Positions 57,779 through 61,059 of a stretch of DNA of 61,059 nucleotides are shown one piece after another (within the stretch, counting starts at the first letter, position 1; each line of letters begins with the position of its first letter). Origin of the DNA: Candidatus Methylopumilus sp. (GTDB taxonomy: Bacteria; Pseudomonadota; Gammaproteobacteria; Burkholderiales; Methylophilaceae); assembly GCA_024640945.1 (NCBI GenBank), contig JAHEEA010000006.1:1-61059 (forward strand), given 5' to 3'. The position numbers were made by a program, and so were the translations under genes. The notes beneath the pieces were generated by a model. The model saw only the letters and a program-made list of their open reading frames with translations, was not told where the DNA came from and did no database searches.

Positions 57779-58375
57779 ATGAAACAAGCACGCACACTCA
57801 ATGACAGAGAACTAAACTTACTTTTACTATTTGTGAATACACGCAAATACGCAGAACGCGATCGCTGTATGTTGTTAATGACCTATTGGGCAGGCATGCG
57901 CATTGGCGAAGTAGCCGCCACTAAGATTAAAGATGTATTGGCAGCTGATGGCACGATTAAGCAAGAAATCAACTTAACCGCAGAGCAAACGAAGGGCAAA
58001 TACGCACGCTCAGTCGTTTTAAACGACAAACTACGTAAAGAGCTGATGAATTACTTGCTGACACGCTATAGCAAGCAAGACCTAATTGCCATTCAATACA
58101 GCACAGCTAAAGAAAAACCCTTATTCAATACACAAAAAAGTGAAGGCTTTAATGCCAACACCGCGTGTTATCACTTTCATATGCTGTATAAGCGTGCTGG
58201 ATTGGAAGGTTGTAGCTCACATTCGGGACGCAGGTCATTTTTAACCGAGCTGAGCAGCAAGTCTGTCCCGCTTAAAGTTTTAATGGAATTAGCTGGGCAC
58301 AGACAAGCACAAACGACCATGCGTTATGTGAATGTGACGCAAGACATGAAGCGTGCGGCTGTGGAGCTGATTTGA
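57779..58375 (+). CDS. Short tyrosine recombinase (catalytic domain only)
   Basis: 198 residues starting MKQARTLNDRELNLLLLFVN, with GAGGAAGAA directly before this ATG; 57683 would add 32 residues but has no good site. All catalytic residues appear: Arg in AGMRIGEVA, Lys in AEQTKGKYAR, HxxR in SHSGRRSFL, His in LAGHRQAQ and Tyr in MRYVNV. No SAM-like core-binding domain, as in FimB-type or other short recombinases. Copy 7 of the palindrome lies in codons 79-83 (VVLND). It could act on the scattered palindromes or on another site. Confidence 0.85.
   Translation: MKQARTLNDRELNLLLLFVNTRKYAERDRCMLLMTYWAGMRIGEVAATKIKDVLAADGTIKQEINLTAEQTKGKYARSVVLNDKLRKELMNYLLTRYSKQDLIAIQYSTAKEKPLFNTQKSEGFNANTACYHFHMLYKRAGLEGCSSHSGRRSFLTELSSKSVPLKVLMELAGHRQAQTTMRYVNVTQDMKRAAVELI
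58013..58027 (+). repeat. Palindrome copy 7, inside the short recombinase gene
   Basis: GTCGTTTTAAACGAC in frame on the coding strand, encoding VVLND, exactly as in the 270-residue gene. Confidence 0.95.
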
Positions 58376-58603
58376 TTAAACTTTATTATCGTTTCTACAC
58401 AAAAAACGATAGATTAAAAATACAAGAATTGCTGAAGCACCCATAAAAACGCCCAAATTTTCAGCGCCCAATTCCCAAATTGGGTAGCGTGTGTCATCTT
58501 CATCTATTAACGGAAAGAATGACATTAAATACAGAATTAGCATTAATAAGGTAAGCGCTAAATAGCCCAACCCCTTACCAATAGCAATTAGAGTGCGCAC
58601 CAT
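58376..58603 (-). CDS. Small membrane protein
   Basis: 75 residues with two membrane helices (GYLALTLLMLILYLMSFF and NLGVFMGASAILVFLIYRF) separated by an acidic loop. Unrecognised. Abuts the end of the short recombinase gene, converging with it. Confidence 0.55.
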   Translation of the reverse strand: MVRTLIAIGKGLGYLALTLLMLILYLMSFFPLIDEDDTRYPIWELGAENLGVFMGASAILVFLIYRFLCRNDNKV

Positions 58604-58642
58604 AATCTGTCTATTTCAAACAATCAAAAAGTTATTTCTATT

Positions 58643-59071
58643 TTATGAAACAAGACTTTTGTATTCGCTTAAGCTTTTACAAGCTGCATATTTGAGGGCA
58701 CCAAAAGGTATATAAGGATTTTTACTGTTTGCTGTTTTTATAGCCCAATTAACGAGTGTTTCGTAGCCTTCATAATTCCGTCCACTCAATATTTCAAGTA
58801 ATGTTGGGATAGCTGTAACACTATATCTGTTGTAGTAATTTGTTTCAAATAATGTAAAAAACTTAATTAAATTAGAAAGCTGTTCGTTAGATAACGAATT
58901 TACAAAATCACTATCAAAATCATACGTCGCATTTGAGTTTATTTTATGGTGAATTTTTACAAACAGACTTTTAGTCGTAGCATACTTCGCTACCCTATCT
59001 ATTGCTCGCTCTATATAGCCACTTAATATCGCCTTCAATTCTTTACTAATCATTTCTTCATTTAATGACAT
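58643..59071 (-). CDS. Unknown partner protein of the nuclease-like gene
   Basis: 142 residues, helical (LKAILSGYIERAIDRVAKYA, LSNEQLSNLIKFFTLFETNY). No known motif. It begins 7 bases after the nuclease-like gene's stop, so the two form an operon and may act together. Confidence 0.6.
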   Translation of the reverse strand: MSLNEEMISKELKAILSGYIERAIDRVAKYATTKSLFVKIHHKINSNATYDFDSDFVNSLSNEQLSNLIKFFTLFETNYYNRYSVTAIPTLLEILSGRNYEGYETLVNWAIKTANSKNPYIPFGALKYAACKSLSEYKSLVS

Positions 59072-59078
59072 ATACGCT

Positions 59079-59576
59079 CTAATCTGCTTTATTCATATAT
59101 CCAACAATCTTTAAAATGTCATTGGCAACTGAAGAACTTGAGTGAATGTTATTGTTAAGCAAATCATCCAAAATATCTTTGTATGAAATAACCTTTACGC
59201 CCAACTCTTTTAAGTATTTCAACTCTTTCGGTTCTTTAACTACAGCGTGTACAAATTGGAACTGCCAATCTACATTTGGCAAAACTTCATTTCTTTTTTG
59301 TATTTTTCTTTCGTTTGTAAACTTCTTTTTATAGTACTCATACACGCCCTCTTTTATTTCTTCTTCCGTTCTAATCCTTGCGTTGCTATCACCTCCAATA
59401 TAACCAATCGGATTAAAACTGATTTGTACTTCAACGTGTAAGTACTGCGGCACTTTGCTTTGTGTTTTTATAGCCAATAAATCAATCTCGCCTACGCCGT
59501 GTTTAAGCCCACGTATAGTGAAATAACCATTGCTATTGAGCCACTCTTCAACTATTTGCTCATCTAATAAAGCCAC
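59079..59576 (-). CDS. PD-(D/E)XK nuclease-like protein
   Basis: 165 residues. The N-terminus EEWLNSNGYFTIRGLKHGVG leads into GEIDLLAI and LHVEVQISF, which fits D-x(n)-ExQ, the restriction-endonuclease-fold active site with Gln replacing Lys. Such proteins cleave DNA. Possibly part of a small defence pair with the downstream gene. Fold assignment is from motif reading only. Confidence 0.6.
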   Translation of the reverse strand: MALLDEQIVEEWLNSNGYFTIRGLKHGVGEIDLLAIKTQSKVPQYLHVEVQISFNPIGYIGGDSNARIRTEEEIKEGVYEYYKKKFTNERKIQKRNEVLPNVDWQFQFVHAVVKEPKELKYLKELGVKVISYKDILDDLLNNNIHSSSSVANDILKIVGYMNKAD

Positions 59577-59626
59577 CTAGAACGCCTTTCTTTAGATACA
59601 TTATCGGCAAATACAATACAACAAAA

Positions 59627-59641
59627 GTCGTTTAAAACGAC
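59627..59641 (-). repeat. Palindrome copy 8 (T form on minus strand)
   Basis: GTCGTTTAAAACGAC on the plus strand, preceded by AAAA; between the nuclease-like gene and the lipoprotein gene, both on the minus strand. Confidence 0.95.
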
Positions 59642-59680
59642 TAAACCATCGCTACTATGCCCAACTTTTGAGAGCTGATA

Positions 59681-60565
59681 TTAAGGCACTATTCTTACAG
59701 TTGAAGGATTGCCCCATGTTGCTGGATTGTTTTGTTGTCGAATATATCTCAAAGCAGCTTCAGCTTTTGCTCTTTCGTTTTGCGCTTTTAGTACTTTAAG
59801 CTGTTCTTGTTGAATAGCTAGCTGTTCCTGTTGTAATGCCAACTCATTGCTATTGTTTTGCGAAGAGCTAGAAACATTCGAGTTAACTGTTTGTTGTTGA
59901 GTATTCAGCTGAGTCTGTAGTGCTTCTATCTTTTTCTCTAAAACTTCGATTGTTTTTTGACGTTCAATGCTGTCATTTCGTTGTGATGCCAATTGAGTAC
60001 GACATTGAACATAAACAGCTGAGCCAAATTTTGCGCCATAAGATTTACAAGTAGCATCATCTTTTTTGGCAATATCTTTTTCATTAACTTCAGAAGTTGA
60101 AGTGACAGCCTTATCATTTTCAATTTTTTTCGTTTGTCCTCCCCCAGTTTGTTTACTTAATTGATCATTCGAAGAAGATATATTTAAGCTATCTTTGGAG
60201 CTGCCTGTTTTGTTACTAATATCTGATGTTTGAGGAGATATAGACCGACATGTACTCACACCATTTCCTTTACTTCTGCAAGAGTAGCCACTTCTGCAAT
60301 CTCTGTCAGTATTGCATTCTTCGGTGTAGTACTTGGTTAAATCAGCATCAGCACTAGTAGAGTTATATAGTTGATTACTTAAAGAGCTACTCCTAGCAGC
60401 AGTGCTTGGGCGACACTCGTTACCACCACCCTCACTCTCCTTGCGAGTCCGGCAACTATACCCTGTGCCACAGTCGGCATCTTGGCTACAAGAGTAACTA
60501 AGTGTATTCATCTCAGCGCAAGATGCTAGTAAAAGCATAATGACAAACAAATAGAGGCTTTTCAT
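59681..60565 (-). CDS. Lipoprotein with paired cysteine-rich motifs
   Basis: 294 residues. Lipobox LLASC (Cys16). Two related motifs follow: YSCSQDADCGTGYSCRTR and ECNTDRDCRSGYSCRSKG, each C-x(5)-C-x(5)-C, resembling small disulfide-knot modules. After a Ser/Thr-rich linker come a short cysteine motif (KSYGAKFGSAVYVQCRTQLA), a coiled coil (IEVLEKKIEALQTQLNTQQQ) and a Gln-rich tail. Probably anchored in the outer membrane. Unusual cargo for an integrative element; role unknown, possibly surface exclusion or immunity. Confidence 0.7.
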   Translation of the reverse strand: MKSLYLFVIMLLLASCAEMNTLSYSCSQDADCGTGYSCRTRKESEGGGNECRPSTAARSSSLSNQLYNSTSADADLTKYYTEECNTDRDCRSGYSCRSKGNGVSTCRSISPQTSDISNKTGSSKDSLNISSSNDQLSKQTGGGQTKKIENDKAVTSTSEVNEKDIAKKDDATCKSYGAKFGSAVYVQCRTQLASQRNDSIERQKTIEVLEKKIEALQTQLNTQQQTVNSNVSSSSQNNSNELALQQEQLAIQQEQLKVLKAQNERAKAEAALRYIRQQNNPATWGNPSTVRIVP

Positions 60566-60627
60566 TTTATATAATTCTATTTTGAACTCGGATAACCCAG
60601 TTAAATTTAATGTTAGCGGTACTCAAA

Positions 60628-60642
60628 GTCGTTTAAAACGAC
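60628..60642 (-). repeat. Palindrome copy 9 (T form on minus strand)
   Basis: GTCGTTTAAAACGAC on the plus strand, flanked by AAA and TTTT, between the divergent lipoprotein gene and the 62-residue gene. Copy 5 in the numbering is the degenerate one at 56562. Confidence 0.95.
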
Positions 60643-60664
60643 TTTTAATTTGATAAATAACATT

Positions 60665-60853
60665 ATGCGCTTCTTCGAATTTAAATCAACAAAACCACCA
60701 ACACCCGAGCAAAACCGTATCAACAGCCTTAAACAGCAAAAGGATAGAGCAGCGGACGCTTTAAAGGCTGAAAAGGGTAGGCAGAAGAAACAGAAAGCAA
60801 TACAAGCTATTCAGAAAAACAACCAAGTTTTAGCCAAGCTACGTAATCAGTAA
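60665..60853 (+). CDS. Small basic helical protein
   Basis: 62 residues starting MRFFEFKSTKPPTPEQNRIN (a TTG at 60650 is the longer option), with a highly charged helix (LKQQKDRAADALKAEKGRQK). Short proteins of this build occur in T4-like phages, as I recall. Unrecognised function. Confidence 0.55.
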   Translation: MRFFEFKSTKPPTPEQNRINSLKQQKDRAADALKAEKGRQKKQKAIQAIQKNNQVLAKLRNQ

Positions 60854-60920
60854 TCTTTGGTTTTGCGTTACACACCAACATTATCAAGCATTTTCCAACA
60901 CTTTTGGCATTTTAGGGTGT

Positions 60921-61021
60921 CACAATAGATTTAGTTTGTTATAATGCCGGTCTTTCGCGATGTGCAAACATCAAGAAATGATGGCTGGGTAGCTCAGTTG
61001 GTAGAGCAGCGGATTGAAAAT
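60921..61021 (+). repeat. Right 101-bp duplication: promoter plus tRNA-Phe 5' half
   Basis: Near-identical to 51004-51104 (three mismatches). The extended -10 reads TGTTATAAT here. If the crossover was in the anticodon region, this copy is the element-derived one and now drives the intact tRNA. Confidence 0.95.
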
Positions 61022-61058
61022 CCGCGTGTCGGCGGTTCGATTCCGCCCCCAGCCACCA
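60983..61058 (+). tRNA. tRNA-Phe (GAA)
   Basis: 76-nt cloverleaf: acceptor GGCTGGG / CCCAGCC, D-arm GCTC...GAGC, anticodon GAA in TTGAAAA, T-arm GGCGGTTCGATTCCGCC, encoded ACCA. Complete and functional-looking; its 5' half is duplicated at the left end of the element. Confidence 0.96.
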
Positions 61059-61059
61059 A

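Larger units (their letters stand above)
51105..61021 (+). mobile_element. tRNA-Phe integrative element with interspersed palindromes
   Basis: About 9.9 kb between the truncated tRNA-Phe copy on the left and the complete tRNA-Phe on the right. It starts with a tyrosine integrase and carries a second short recombinase, an AAA+ ATPase, proteins of mobile-element type, a nuclease-like pair, a lipoprotein and several small genes. Eight copies (seven perfect, one variant) of one 15-bp near-palindrome occur within it and were not noticed elsewhere in the window. No capsid, conjugation or terminase gene is visible, so it resembles a plasmid-like or satellite-like element. Confidence 0.9.

Noticed and set aside
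52546-60645. The repeated palindrome as a CRISPR array
   Set aside because: Spacing between copies is 0.5 to 1.6 kb with genes between, and there are no short spacers or cas genes.
52546-60645. The repeated palindrome as simple rho-independent terminators
   Set aside because: Two copies lie inside coding sequences, one lies between divergent starts, the GC part of the stem is only four pairs, and a genuine terminator already exists beside copy 2.
51105-61021. The tRNA-Phe element as a complete prophage or conjugative element
   Set aside because: No terminase, portal, capsid, tail, relaxase or type IV secretion gene is recognisable.

Overview
The window looks like a chromosome segment of a low-GC betaproteobacterium, most likely a methylotroph of the Methylophilaceae (Methylotenera/Methylophilus type). 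The reasons are the gene order rimP-nusA-infB-rbfA-truB-rpsO-pnp, the rsmB/htpX/fmt/def and dprA/smg groups, a 6S RNA beside zapA, and a beta-propeller of the PQQ-associated type. The genus is an inference. No sequence search was run; all family names come from reading the translated sequence.

Layout. 1-9.1 kb: end of an rRNA operon (5S), then the nus/infB translation-transcription operon, rpsO and pnp. 9.1-10.9 kb: dksA, folD and a Pro-Arg-His tRNA cluster. 10.9-15.96 kb: a 5 kb island in tRNA-His, bounded by a perfect 45-bp repeat of the tRNA 3' half, carrying one giant RTX-type secreted protein and no intact integrase. 16-34.7 kb: outer-membrane protein, BFD-like protein, a ThiF/MoeB enzyme, valS, an NtrYX-like two-component system whose regulator has a dead ATPase domain, formylation/deformylation genes, dprA-smg, and the methyl cycle genes metF, ahcY (with an SAH riboswitch) and metK. 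34.8-46.4 kb: dapF, DUF484, xerC, sodB, a ZnuD-like receptor, yggX, phoU, rpiA, ilvA, a YVTN propeller, EVE and DUF2237 proteins. 46.4-50.9 kb: 6S RNA, zapA/zapB, and a cobalamin block (riboswitch, BtuB-like receptor, BtuM-like permease, CobC-like phosphatase).

51.0-61.02 kb: an approximately 9.9 kb integrative element in tRNA-Phe. A 101-bp duplication (promoter plus tRNA nucleotides 1-39) bounds it, so the intact tRNA-Phe at the right end is read from the copy of promoter and 5' half lying on the element's side. The element has two tyrosine recombinases, a clamp-loader-like AAA+ ATPase, two mobile-element proteins of unknown function, a nuclease-like pair, a lipoprotein and several small proteins. 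Seven perfect copies and one variant of a near-palindrome with 15-bp core GTCGTTTTAAACGAC, plus degenerate half copies, are scattered through it, mostly at gene boundaries. Two perfect copies lie inside genes, both encoding VVLND in the same frame. This repeat-punctuated element is the best candidate in the window for an undescribed system. Plausible roles for the repeat are a centromere-like or regulator-binding site, or a recombination site that delimits gene modules.
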